DNA of 64,000 nucleotides, taken from the NCBI RefSeq assembly GCF_947242115.1, contig NC_074714.1, positions 38,140,323-38,204,322 of the forward strand, in the 5' to 3' direction. Positions within the stretch are counted from its first letter, which is position 1, and each line of letters begins with the position of its first letter. The position numbers and the translations under genes are program-made. This document shows positions 1 through 12,300 of the stretch, piece by piece. The notes under the pieces were generated by a model. The model did no database searches and was not told the DNA's origin. It saw only the letters and a list, made by a program, of their open reading frames with translations. Origin of the DNA: Biomphalaria glabrata. Taxonomy: Eukaryota > Mollusca > Gastropoda > Planorbidae.

Positions 1-139
1 ATTAAGTTAATTAATTTTGGTATTCCGAATAATAAAAAAATAATTTGACTTTACTGAAGAGATGGTATACGTTGCATTAGTTCCCTTTATTGTTTGTAGA
101 AAGAAACGTTTATAAATAACTATAAAACCTTTTTTCATA

Positions 140-250
140 AGCAGCTTCTAGGCACAGTGGCTAACGTGTTGGCTTGAGGAGGCTGAGGAGGTCTTAGACC
201 TCGAGTTCGAATTAAGGTTGCTCCCCCTTATTTTCCTTAAACCTACATTT
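140..250 (+). repeat. SINE family 1, 5' head (partial)
   Basis: A tRNA-like head: a box A-like stretch (GCACAGTGGCTAACGTG) and box B-like GAGTTCGAATTAA, the same arrangement as the fuller copies at 7865-8135 and 28996-29215. The body is missing. Confidence 0.5.
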
Positions 251-303
251 AAAAAGCGATACCCCCTTCTCCCCCTATCCCTGTCCAACTGGTACATAAA
301 AGT

Positions 304-628
304 GTGACAGGATCATAGCGTAGTGAGACAAGTGACAGGATCATAGCGTAGTGAGACAAGTGACAGGATCATAGCGTAGTGAGACAAGTGACAGGATCAT
401 AGCGTAGTGAGACAAGTGACAGGATCATAGCGTAGAGAGACAAGTGACATGATCATAGCGTAGTGAGACAAGTGACAGGATCATAGAGTAGTGAGACAAG
501 TGACAGGATCATAGCGTAGTGAGACAAGTGACATGATCATAGCGTAGTGAGACAAGTGACAGGATCATAGAGTAGTGAGACAAGTGACAGGATCATAGCG
601 TAGTGAGACAAGTGACATGACCATAGCG
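304..628. repeat. 28-bp minisatellite, about 11-12 copies
   Basis: Unit GTGACAGGATCATAGCGTAG plus TGAGACAA, head to tail, with single-base variants such as AGAGTA for AGCGTA. The units are contiguous with no unique spacers. Confidence 0.9.
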
Positions 629-1514
629 TCTTTGAGAAAGATAAAAGCATGAAATTGCGCTAAAGGAAATCAATTGTTAAAAATATTTTAAATTATTGTT
701 AGTCTAAATTAGATCTATTACAAACTAGTATTACACACATGCTGCACGCGTTGATTTGTTCACAGGTTTTTTTTTTAACTTCTTTTTTTTATGGCCGGAA
801 CACGCCTTTTTTATTTTAATAAACGGACCCTATTTTAACAATCCACCTAACCTACTTTTATAGCCCGTGAAATAGTGGATCTCTTACAATGAAATCTCAC
901 GTCCCTCTCTCTCTGTCTCTGTCTCCCCAATTTTTTTTTTGTTTTTACCTGCGCATCGTAATTAATTCCATATAGACTTGATTTGGTAAGACCAGCTTCA
1001 TAATGCGCCCCCGAAACATACTGTGGGCCCATATATTTTAGTAGCACTTCTTATCCCCTCCAACTCATTCAGTGTTTTGTTGAGTCTATTTTGAAGGAAA
1101 GTGGAAATGACGCAAGGCATATTAAAAAACAAGTAGACTTAGGAAACAGAATAACAAAATTCTTTAAAAAAGACTGAATTCGTGATATTAAAAAAAAATG
1201 CGTTCGAGACAGACTGAGACCTTCTAGAGATATAACGAAAATAAAATACAAAGGTTTGATAGAAAAGTCTCAAGTTTGTGATTCCTTCAAAAACCATTCT
1301 TAGTGAGAGTCTAGGAGGTAAAAGGAACCTGTGTACGAAATTTTAAGTACGTACGACAGTTTAAGAGCTTTTATGATCAACTAATCAGTTAATAGGGGTT
1401 ATTTTCGCTTACATATAGTAGATAATTACATGACTGATCCAAAGTAATTGATACAACTACACTTAATGTAAGCTTTTTTTTTCTTTTTTATTAAAAGCTT
1501 TTCTATACTGGATT
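629..1514. other. AT-rich intergenic DNA, nothing recognised
   Basis: Homopolymer-rich AT sequence with short CT runs near 900. No exon-like open frame with splice sites and no known repeat was seen. Confidence 0.4.
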
Positions 1515-1660
1515 CAGTATTTTTTGTTTTTGAGACCTTGAATAATTGTGCAAAGTTTCACTTTGACCCGAGAGTGGGAAGTGATAGAAATAGGCAATTG
1601 TACCAGGCCGACGGACGGAGTGAGTTGATATTGAAAGCTTTGTAAAATAGAGAGAGACAC
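1515..1660 (+). repeat. dispersed repeat R3 (diverged copy)
   Basis: R3 is a roughly 150-bp repeat seen many times here. Its marks are ATAATTGTGCAAAGTTTCA, then CTTGATCCGAGAATGGG, then GAGAAATAACGTGTACAA, a GACAGACAGA run, and AGCTTTGTAAA at the end. This copy keeps the order with several changes. Class unknown. Confidence 0.6.
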
Positions 1661-1819
1661 GAAGTGATGGATAGAGACCAGTAGGTGTAGTGAAAGGAGG
1701 CCAGCCAAAATACTTACAATGCTGTTACGTAAGTGAATTATCTCCCTTGGTCAATTCGACCAATTCCAAACATTGTGTCATTAAACTAAATATTTACCTT
1801 ATTCTTGTACTCTACGCAG

Positions 1820-1990
1820 TCTCAAGTTGCACGCACAGTTTCGTGGATCTGCAAGATGAAGAAGAAATCCGCGGACTCAAACTTCAGTGTACAAGCATAA
1901 TCATCGAACCAAGACGTCCATCGTACTCAGTGACACACGACGTTACCCTTGGCACGCGTCCTTCAGCCAGCAGACTATGCAAGCCAGGCG
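1820..1990 (+). CDS. possible single exon of an unknown plus-strand gene
   Basis: Between an acceptor (TCTACGCAG) and a strong donor (GGCG/GTAAGT) lies an open stretch of higher GC than its surroundings. It encodes Cys and charged residues (V-D-L-Q-D-E-E-E-I-R-G, then S-V-T-H-D-V-T-L-G-T-R). The frame is open upstream to about 1690. I do not recognise the sequence and found no partner exon in the window, so it may be a repeat fragment or a chance frame. Confidence 0.25.
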
Positions 1991-2762
1991 GTAAGTTTAT
2001 TTACTTTAGTGTTCAGTGATGCAGATCGGTAAAACGATAGTGACAAATTGCTTAGATTTAATTTTTTGAATTTCCTAATTTGTGTACTAGCTTCTGCCCG
2101 TACTTCTCTAAGTAAAAAAAAAAAAGTTGGTGTGGCGATTTAATATCCCGCATAATGCAAAGAGAGCGTGAAAGTTGACATGTTTCTTTATTTGTTGCGA
2201 ATGTTTTCTTTTTAAAACATTGTCTTGTAGAGCGTCTTGCATTATTACGCACCCATTTCCAACAGTAACAAAAATATAATAATTAGCACGTGAATTTTAA
2301 TAGCGCTTAAAAATATATTTTTAGATAGACCCTGGTCATTTGAATACTATCGATTTCACAAATGCTCACTATTCATTATACTACAAGATCTATAACTCGC
2401 TCTGTTCGATTTGGTCATTGGACCAATGTTAATAGTTCTATAGCAAAGAATTTTGTTCAATTAAAAAAAAAGAATGCTCACATTTAAAAGTAAAATTTTA
2501 ATAGACAGTGTTTTATTTATTACTAGTCTCATGACATGGGTCTAGCTCTGGCCTAATTTCAATTAGACACTTAACCCAAGGGAAGTACGTTCTCTAAAAG
2601 CCAATAATGAGAGGCCAATCAGGCCATTCACCAATACCTTTATCGTATGGTATCCTAACCTACATACAATCTCTAAGTATTCATTGACTTTTCAGCTTTT
2701 TATCGAAATAAAGTCTCTGATGCTTTTCGACCTTTTTTATTCTGTCATCCTGCACATCAAGT

Positions 2763-3010
2763 AAGTAAAGTTCCCCTTTCAGACCTTGTGGTCTATAGAG
2801 CAGATTATGTAAAGGTCACCTGCGGCCCACGGTTAACAAGGGTGTCCTGTGGCCAGCACAACGACCGACCGCCTTTACTTTTCCATAACTAATGCCAGGT
2901 ACCCATTAGAGCTGGGTGGACTCAAATGCGCCCTAAGGATCCCAAAATAATAAAATCACAGTCTTCATCAGGATTCGAACCCGAGACTCTCGGTTCACCA
3001 CGCCACGCAC
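2763..3010 (-). repeat. SINE family 1
   Basis: Near full body on the minus strand: box B-like GGTTCGAATCC at the head side, then AGCTCTAATGGGTACCTGGC, GGTTAACCGTGGG and an AGGTCTGAAAGGGGAACTT tail. Confidence 0.8.
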
Positions 3011-3344
3011 ACAAAATGCTGACATAATCTTCCCTCCCCAGTTTTAAAGCTCGCCTAATTCTTGCCCCAGGATTCAGAGCTTGTTACATTCGAACGTTAG
3101 ACAGTGTCTTCAAAAAGCAAGTTCTCACTCGAAACGTTTAATGTAATTAACATACACCCAATTAGCGAAGGTGGAATCATTTCAGTGGCAGTTATACGTG
3201 GCGGGTAGTATTGGAACTTCAGCGGAATATCCCGCCAGAAACAGACATTTTGTTTTATCATACAAGTCTCTTGTCTCAATAGAAGCTTTCATTGTTAAGG
3301 TAAGATATGAACGAAGTATGCTGATGGTAATGAAACATTTTCAG

Positions 3345-3885
3345 ATATGAGTTAAGTATGTTAACTGTAATGAAAGCTTTGTGACAATATATGTGAGCGG
3401 ATAGGCCATTAGTAATGACAGTTTTGTGACAATATATGTGAGCGTATAGGACATTAGTAATGACAGTTTTGTAACAATATATGTGAGCGTATAGGACATT
3501 AGTAATGACAGCTTTGTGACAATATATGTAAGCGTATAGGCCATTAGTAATGACAGCTTTGTGACAATATATGTAAGCGTATAGGCCATTAATAATGACA
3601 GTTTTGTGACAATATATGTGAGCGTATAGGATATTAGTAATGACAGCTTTGTGACAATATATGTAAGCGTATAGGCCATTAGTAATGACAGTTTTGTGAC
3701 AATATATGTGAGCGTATAGGACATTAGTAATGTCAGTTTTGTGACAATATATGTGAGCGTATAGGACATTAGTAATGACAGCTTTGTGACAATATATGTA
3801 AGCGTATAGGCCATTAGTAATGACAGTTTTGTGACAATATATGTAAGCGTATATGCTATTAGTAATGACAGTTTTGAGTAAGATA
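3345..3885. repeat. 45-bp minisatellite, about 12 copies
   Basis: Two 60-base-line registers of GTGACAATATATGTGAGCG / TATAGGACATTAGTAATGACA with small variants. Because 45 is a multiple of three, it stays open for 157 codons on the minus strand; this is not a gene. Confidence 0.9.
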
Positions 3886-4239
3886 GGATGTATACTATTA
3901 GAGTTGATTAATTAGAGTGAGCTAGAGGTGTATGTTAATTAGTATGACAATTGGGGTCTCAAATGTGTATAGTGTGAAGATATTCGGATCAATCTTGAGA
4001 AGTAACCATTCTTGCAGTCTTCTGGTTTTGAGCTCTGAGTGTCGGTATTTCTTCTTGTTATTTTGTTCAGAGAGTATATTTCTTTGAATTATCAATGCAT
4101 GCAAAAAGCGATGCCTTTTTTGGGTGATATATGAAGAGCCCAAATCTGTCATTGTATTTGTTAAGCTGGCAAACACTAAGAGATGGTCATTTGAATTAAG
4201 GCGGGAAAATTCCCGCTTGAAATTGCTTTTAGCATAACC

Positions 4240-4870
4240 TCTTGTATCTTATCTTATCTTATCTTATATAATACAGACGTTACTTCAAAAAAGAAGATGA
4301 TTACGTCCTACGCGTCATGCATTTAGTCATGCATATTAACCAATGACTTAAATTCTGCCAAGTCACTGGTTTTCCTGGCTAGCTCAGGCAACCCATTCCA
4401 TGCTCTAATAGCACTAGGGAAGAAGGAGTATTTGTACAAATTTGTCCTAGCATATGGGACGAGAAATGTGCCTTTATCTTTGTGTCTTTCAGAGTATTTT
4501 ATTAAATTTTGTTTTTGTATTTGAAGATTATGGTTCAGTGTTTTATGTATTATTGCTACTTTACTTTTGAGCCTTCTGTCCTGAAGGCTTTCTAAATTTA
4601 GTGATTTTACTAAAGGTGTTACTCTAGTCAAATGTGAATATTCGTTTGTTATGAATATTTTGTGTCTGTTCTAGTTTCTTAATGTTTTCTTGAGTTGAGG
4701 GGTCCCAAACAGTGGATGCATATTCTATTATTGGCCTAACCAAGGTTAAATAACATTTTAGTTTTATTTTCTTATTTGATTTATAGAAATTTCTTTTAAT
4801 AAATCCTAATGCTTTGTTTGATTTTTTTGTAGTTTCATCAATATGTGGATTCCATGACAGAATTCTCATA
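4240..4870 (-). mobile_element. LINE 3' fragment (family LA), reverse transcriptase C-terminus and tail
   Basis: Reads the end of a Jockey/CR1-group type non-LTR reverse transcriptase: K-L-K-C-Y-L-T-L-V-R-P-I-I-E-Y-A, V-W-D-P, K-L-E-Q-T-Q, and after a frame change near 4630, R-L-K-S-K and A-W-N-G-L-P. The frame change shows the copy is dead. It ends in a TAAGA-type short tandem tail near 4240-4265 on the minus strand. The 5' end is missing, as is usual for LINE insertions. Further 3' ends of the same family are at 28330, 44868, 50055 and 50985. Confidence 0.85.
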
Positions 4871-5559
4871 CAGAACTGTCATCGCTAGGGGCGGACTGAC
4901 CTAAGTGCTAATAGCGACAATAATTTTACGCGAGATATCTAGCTCAACTATTATCAGTATTTCAACCAACCTCATAGAACTTTCTATAAATGAACTTTTT
5001 GAGACAATGTTCTTCAAGGGCAATTTTTACAAGTTTTACGTGTTTTGTTTTCAGAGCGGGTTGTGCAAATGGTGGTGACTTTTTGGTGCAGTCTACATTT
5101 TAAAAAAAAATATATAAACGATTTCGCATTTCAAATTTAATGAAATAAAGTTAGAACGTCATTAGTTCTGATTTGTTTATTTTTCGACGCACTACAGACA
5201 TTCGGCCGTTGCAACGTAGAATCACGTGAACAAAACACATTGAAAAGTTTTCTTTAAATGACCTTTGGAGTCAACGGTAGTGCAGGTTCTATAACGTCAT
5301 ATTTAAAATAAACTGTTCACCACACGCCTTTCTTGTTAGATTGTCGTACTCTGAGCCAGCCAGGTTTGAGAAAACACCCTTTCAAAAAAAAAATTGAATA
5401 ATAAAAAGAAAGTTGCAATTTTGTAATCATACCAAAGCGAGTGATCCATTTTGATACGCATGAAACTTCGTTTTGTTATAGAACTTATGTAGTTTTACAA
5501 AGTTATGAAAAAAAAAACAACAACGACAAAACACTATGGACTAGTAAAACGCAAAAGAC

Positions 5560-5765
5560 TTTCTTTGACAGGATATGGAGACGTAATCCTTGCGGAATAC
5601 GGGCCACGACATGGCTAAAATTGTGCCGATGTGCCAAATATCCAAAATGTCAAATAAAGATCAACTCAGTCGCCATTTTGCTTTGTCTGCATCTGACGAG
5701 GAAAAATATGCAGGTCACAACTGGGCTGGCGTAGTCTGTCTGAAACACTGCACTCATCCTTAATC
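5560..5765 (+). mobile_element. LINE 3' fragment (family LB tail)
   Basis: Its end (AAACACTGCACTCATCCTTAATC) matches the end of the better LINE fragment at 32755-33205, which carries a C2HC finger. Coding here is badly degraded. Confidence 0.5.
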
Positions 5766-5934
5766 CTTGGACTCCATTGCCGTTTTGACACATTTTTTTT
5801 ATTATTTCTCCACGATAAAAGGGTTTTAAAAGTAACCCGCGTTACTGATGTTACTAATGTTACTAATGCCTTACTAATGTAATACTTTTTTAGTCACGGT
5901 AGGGAGAAGCTGAAAGGGAGGGGGTCTAGAGGGA

Positions 5935-6015
5935 AAGAATGATCGATAACTACTTTGGGGGGTCGATTTTGAGTTAGTCTTTCCACACAAACTGTCATTG
6001 TAACCATGTATTGAA
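5935..6015 (-). repeat. dispersed repeat R4 fragment
   Basis: Contains TTTCCACACAAACTGTCAT next to TCGATTTTGAGTTAG. The same block (GGCCGATTTTCAGTTTGTG / CCACACAAACTGTCTTTGT) recurs at 42230-42290, 47190-47265 and 57035-57105. Confidence 0.5.
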
Positions 6016-6379
6016 ACGAATTGTGTAAATGCTTAAAATGAATTAGCCGCAACCCTATTGGCTTTGAGTAGTGAGGAGGATCAACCCTACCCCACACACC
6101 CCTTTGTACTGAATCCACCATTCCCCAACAGCACTCAACTTGACTTTTGTTGTCTAAAGGGAAGTAAGCAAACACACACACACATACACAAAACAAGTCA
6201 GAGAAAAGTTTGTCATTATGTTTCATTTTCAAACGTTGGTTACATGCTGAGCAACAATATCAGCATGTCAGCAGTAGTCACATACTATAAGAGTATTTGT
6301 AATACACGAACTAAATAAAATACAAATCTAAGTACCACGTCTATTGTCCATAGAGTGTCCCCATCAGTGTCCCCATCGG

Positions 6380-9300
6380 TCACCATTGCCACTTCTTCAG
6401 CATTTGCTTGTGTGTCAGCGGGTCCTTCATCCAGCGCAGAAGTTGTTGCATGGTGACAAACCAGACGTCCTTGTAGCTCCTGGAGATGTGCTGCAGCCAG
6501 CGTATAAAGGCGGGGAAAGCGTTGGGGTAAAAGTCAAAAACGTGGGTGTGGGTGTAGAACGACAGGGGCGTCTTGCTGTCATAGGAAAGCTCGAAATTGT
6601 GCCTGGTAGAACATAGAGTTACCATAGAGATGAGAATTAGGATAGAGATGTTCATATAGGATTATAATTGGCTTTTTTTTTACAACTTTTTATATTAACT
6701 AACTCTATCTGTTTTTCTGTCTGTCTGGTAAAAAGTTTGAACATGTTATTTCTCCCCCCCCCCAACCCATTCTCGGATCAAGTTGAACATTTACATACAT
6801 ATTCACTGCCGTAGACAATACATGAATCAATAAAAAAAAAATTAAAGAATTATTTCTTGGTCAATTCATTAGTGGTAATTAAATATTTTATTTAATACCA
6901 ACAAATGAAACTAATTCTTTAGTATATTCACAATGTGGTTAAATATGTGGGGTTTTGTCCCCTTAAATAACGTTACGCGTTATTTCTCCCACACCCTTTC
7001 TCGGATGATACTCGGATCAATGTTAGAAACTTTAAACAATTATTTATTACACTTAACAAAACATGAATCTATTTTTAGAAAAATTAGCGAGTTAGTTAAT
7101 TAATTATTTAGTTTGTTATAAAAAAATAATAAAAAAAAAAACAACTTGTACATTCTTGAATGATATAACTGTAAGGCGGAGTTCTTCTCCTTAGATAAGC
7201 TTTGCTTTTTTTTTTAAAGGAATTTTACAATTTGCTTTTTGTGTCTGTTCGATGTAAAGAATTAAGGAAGCTGTTTTTGTTTTGTTTAAACATTTTCTGC
7301 ACTTTTTTAGCCTCGCCAATCAACTTTCTATGTTCATAGGTTAGTATCTTCTATTTAGTTGGCAACTTTGGAGTTCAATTTAGCGTCCTTGACATTTTGC
7401 TGATCGTAAATATCCAGAAAAGATCAAAATAGCAAATATTTTTTTCATAGCACGGACTGTTTGTTTTGTTTTACATGTTTCGGATGTTCCTTCAGAGTTG
7501 AAGATAATTACTTCCTAGTCCAAACCTCCCGCTGGACGACGGGGTATGGGAGCGGGCAGGGTTTGAACCCGGGACCATCGATAAATATGAACGACAGTCC
7601 AGCGTGCAAACCGCACGACCAGGCAGCCATCCGACTGTATCAATAAAAAGAATTATTTGGAATAGCACTTTCATTTGCCGTACAACTCAGTGAGTTGGGG
7701 TTCAAACACGTCCAGAACAAAGTCCTACAAAAGCCAACATACAGAAATGTAATCTTATTTTATGATAAAAATAAATCTTTAACAATCCTGTATAAAGTAT
7801 AAAGTACACTCTGAAAGGCAATGTGGAGCAGAGTAGATCAACAGTACTCTTCCTTTTTATAAAACTAGTAAAGTTTCCCTTTCAGATCTTGCGATCTTGA
7901 TGTTAAGGTCATCTGTTTCTATGGCCAACGGTTAACAAGCAGAGTGTCATGTGGCCAGCATAACGACCAACCGCCTTTACTTTCCCCAACTAAAGTCAGG
8001 TACCCATTAGAGCTGGGTGAACTCAGGGGCGCCTTTAAAATCCCGAAATTCAAAATCCCATTCTTCACCGAGATTCGAACCCAGGACCCCAGGTTCGGAA
8101 GCCGAGCGCTTAGCCACTTAGCCACCGCGCCACCTTCTATAAAACTAGGTTGAAAAAAAAAGGCTTATTGTAAAAAGAAGAGGCGGTCTTTGGGGGTTTC
8201 AAACAGGGGCGACCGCCCAAGGACCCGCTCCTGTAAGGGAGGATAGAATGCTTAGTGCACTTCGGTGCAATCTCTTTCGTGAACTGGTGGGAGGAGGGGA
8301 TGTCTGGAAGCAGATTTCTGTACCATCTTTATGCGCACGTCCAAGAAAACACATCTTGGGTTGTGATTCGAATTCCAACCCGCTTGATAGGCAGCATAGC
8401 AGTTTTTACTTCTCCGCCACTGTCCTTAAGATCCTAGATCAAAGAGGAGGGTAATAAAACCCTTCGAAACATATTCTCACAAAGATGTTAAAACTGAGCT
8501 AAGTACTCACAAGAAATAGTCAAACCAGTCGTCCACTGTGGCTGTGCTGCTATTTTGACCAACACAACAGTAGTCCAGCATGGCGCTGTAATAACCGTTG
8601 GAACACTTCCAGACGTTCAGTGGGATTTCCCAGAATCCTTTGTAACAATAATGATTGCAGTAAGCACTGTCGCACCTGTTGAATAAAACATTGGGTTTGG
8701 TAAATAACAAGGAGAAACACATGACTTGAAATTTCAAACAAAGACATTGAGAAATACATGACTTGAGGCTTCCCCCGAAAAATAATTGAGAAATACATGA
8801 CTTGAGGCTTACAACAACAGCATTGAGAAATACATAACTTGAAGCTTCAAACCAAACATTGACAAATGTATGACTTGAGGCTTCAAAAAAAAAAAAAAAG
8901 AAATGCAATGGTCCTATGACTTATCTGGGCTAGTTCAACAAGAGGTTATGAGAGAAAGAAGGGATAAAATGTGTGAAGGTTAACGTGATCGCTTTTTAAA
9001 TGCATTTATAAAAAAAAAAGTTGAATGACCTGTAGCCTCATCAAGTTACTATACTCAGCACAGTACTAACTAAGTGCTTAGGATATTAGAAGGATTTATA
9101 GTTATCTATTGCTAGTTTCAAACATATTTCTCTTTGTAATGTGTAAAGGAACTAAATCAACTTATACCACCACATCATTCAAATACAATTTCTTTCCTTA
9201 ATAGATATAAGACAACATAAGTAATTACCAGTAATTAATTAACACTGGTTATTTTTTTTTTATTGATTATTGTCTTGTCTATGCCAAAAAATAATTGTGT

Positions 9301-12300
9301 AATGTAAATTTTTATATTGATCCGAGAATGGGTAAGAGAGAAATAACGTGTACAAACTTTACCAGACAGACAGTCAGACAGACAAAGTTGATATAAGCTT
9401 TGTAAAAACAAAATATACTTGTTAGCTTTATAGTCCAATGTGTAGGGCCACAGCGGCCTGCCCTCTCTGGCCAGACGTCTAGAAATCAACGACGTCTCAT
9501 ACACGAAGCCCAGGTCTCTTAGAGCCTTGAATTGTTGCTCGTGAGCCACACGAAGGTACGGAGCCCTGAATCCAAGGATGGAGTTGACCAGGCGAGAGTC
9601 ACCGGTCTCTTCCAGCAGAATTCGCTTCATACCATCGATCTAAAACAGGAATATTTCAAAACATTGGGTAGTGAAGTACTCCCCAGACGTAACGATTTTA
9701 CAATTTTACTATAAAGATCATTGGTATTTGAAGATCTTTAGTACTGGAAAATATTTTCAGTACGCAATAAGATCTGCAATAATTTTAAAAAAAATCCTTA
9801 GTATCCGAAAAGAGTTTCAGTACTTACAAAGATCGCCAGTATCTAAAAAAAATCTTCATTACTTGCAAAGACCAGCAATATTTGGGAAAAAATCCTGTGT
9901 TTATCAAGATCACTTTACAATGTGCATCGGTATTCGTAAAGATCTTTAGTACTTGCAATGATAATAAATATTTAAAAAAAAAGATCATAAGTATTCACAC
10001 TGATCGTTCTACACGATAAGATCTTTAATACTTGTAAAGATAATTTGCAAATGAAAAGATATCTAGTAAATAAAGATTATCATTATTTGAAAAGAGCTTC
10101 ATTGCTTACAAAGATCATACTTGGAGAGTTATTGCGTGACTTGCTAAGACCAGGACCGACTTTAGGCGCAGACAATCTAGGCGGCTGCTTATCGTCTCCG
10201 ATTGACCATTTTTTTTCTATCTCAATTAGGTCACTAAATTCACTTCGCCTAGGACCCCTAATTATCTAAGACAGGCCTTGCTAAGACCATAACTATTGTA
10301 AAGAATGACTAGCAAAGATAAAAAAAAAGCAATGGTACAAAGTCAGGAATATAACCAATACAGTTAAGTTTTGCACTGCCCACTTTTATATCAATTTTGA
10401 AAAGGTTATAATCTACTAGAAATATAATCATGTTAACGAGAAATTATAATTGGCTGCAAATACTCAAACGAACCCATTTAATTAAAATGTATAGATTTGT
10501 AGAGTTTAACTGCAAACTTAAATCCTTTTTCTGCAATAACTAACTAGCATAAGATTAGCTGTATAAAATGTCTACACTTGATGGACCATATCTCAGTGTT
10601 TGACCAATGTTGTAGTTATCACACAGTTTATTTGTTACTCTAACCCCGGCATAGTATGGTTTTGAAGAATTCAATGTAAACTACTATACATTGGTAATAT
10701 GCCTACCGGGTCGTGCAGTTTGCGCGCTGGACTGTCGTCCGGACTTATCGATGGTCGCGGGTTCAAACCCTGCCCACTGCCATCCTCTGCCTTCCTGCGG
10801 GAGGCTTTGGATTAGGAAACAAATTATCTTCAGCTCTGAAGGAACATCCGAAACACGTAAAATATTTTACAAACATTTTTTTTTTACAGTCGGTGATACA
10901 ATATTTCGACATTCTTGTTGAATTTTAGAGGGCTTACCGCATCAATGGTATCTTTATAATCCTCTTCATCCTCTCCACTGGGCAGCCCGTGGTCTGCTGT
11001 GTGACCTGCGATCTCGTTTCCAGCGTCGTACATGGCCTTCACCTTGTCAGACTGGGTGTAGTCCATGGAGACAAAGAGAGTGGTTCTAGAAGATTCAAAC
11101 CGAAATGAAAAAGTTCATAAGCTAGTTTTAAGTTCTGGACTGAGACACGAAACACCGGACAACAATGTTGTAACTCCGTGTGTTGATTTGGTGCGCAAAG
11201 GTGCACGCGCTCAATATAATAAAGTATCGTACTCCGCCATGACACTCATTGTGGTTGTTGTTGGTTTATTGCTGACTGTGAACCTAGATCATAATTAACA
11301 TGGTGGAAGCGGTGTGATTTCCAATCTCCTAATGACTCTACATGGAGACGTGGAAGAATCCAGTCTCAAGTCAATCAGAGAGCTTACATTATTCGAGGTG
11401 ACAATGGTGCAGTGTACCAAAGGAACAGAGTGCATATTAACCCGAACAGAGAAACAGAAGGAGATATATTCCCCGATACTGATGACAACTTACAGAACAA
11501 TAGAACTTATAAATCAACACATTCGCCACTCATCAACTCATTACTCCCTGCGATCAAGAGATCAGTTGAAGAAACCGACAAGATTCAATGACTATGTGTC
11601 TTAATGAACAATTGAATGTTGATTTTTAAATGTAATATGTTTCATAATCATTGAAGCGTATATATGTATGTTATGTTTTGTTGTTTATGTTGTTGTGTTT
11701 TTTTTTTTTTTGGTTATGATGTTGTTTTTTTTTTTTTAAAGAAAAGGAGATGTTGATATGGTGCGCAAAGGTGCACGCGTTCAGTATAATAAAGTATCAT
11801 TCTCCGCCATGACACTAATGGTTGTTGTTTGTTTATTGCTGACTGTGAACCTAGACCATAATTAACACCATGAACTCAATTATACCAAGTAAAACATAAA
11901 AAGTAAAACATTTACAATACTTTTCTAGAAAGACAATAATGCCTTTTGCAAAACTTATAGAGCGATTGTTTTCTCTTAATAATTAATGAATGTTAATTTT
12001 AAAACAACCATGGTTAAGAAACCTTTTACTAACCTTTACTATCTTTAACTCTTTCTCTCCTAATTATCGATATCATCGTTGATTTAACCTCATTAAATTA
12101 AATTGATGTTTGGTCTTATAAACTGTAATTTGTGTTTTATAATAAAAGCATTTATTCTCCTATAAATCTATACCAAAAGTAACGTTTTCTGATTACAAAC
12201 AAAAATGTTATTGAAGTTCAATCATAACAGGGTAGAAGGTGCAAAGGTGAAAAATGAAAAATTCCGTCAGAAAGTGCAAAAATAATTACGGAGATAAAGA

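Noticed and set aside
304-628. CRISPR-like array of 28-bp repeats
   Set aside because: Units are contiguous with no unique spacers and the genome is clearly eukaryotic; it is a minisatellite. The same holds for 15805-16215.
4323-4869. Two host genes of 102 and 81 codons
   Set aside because: They are parts of one LINE reverse transcriptase end in different frames.
7865-8135. tRNA gene suggested by box A and box B
   Set aside because: The acceptor and anticodon stems do not fold into a full cloverleaf and the block is repeated with a SINE body; the same applies to the family 2 heads.
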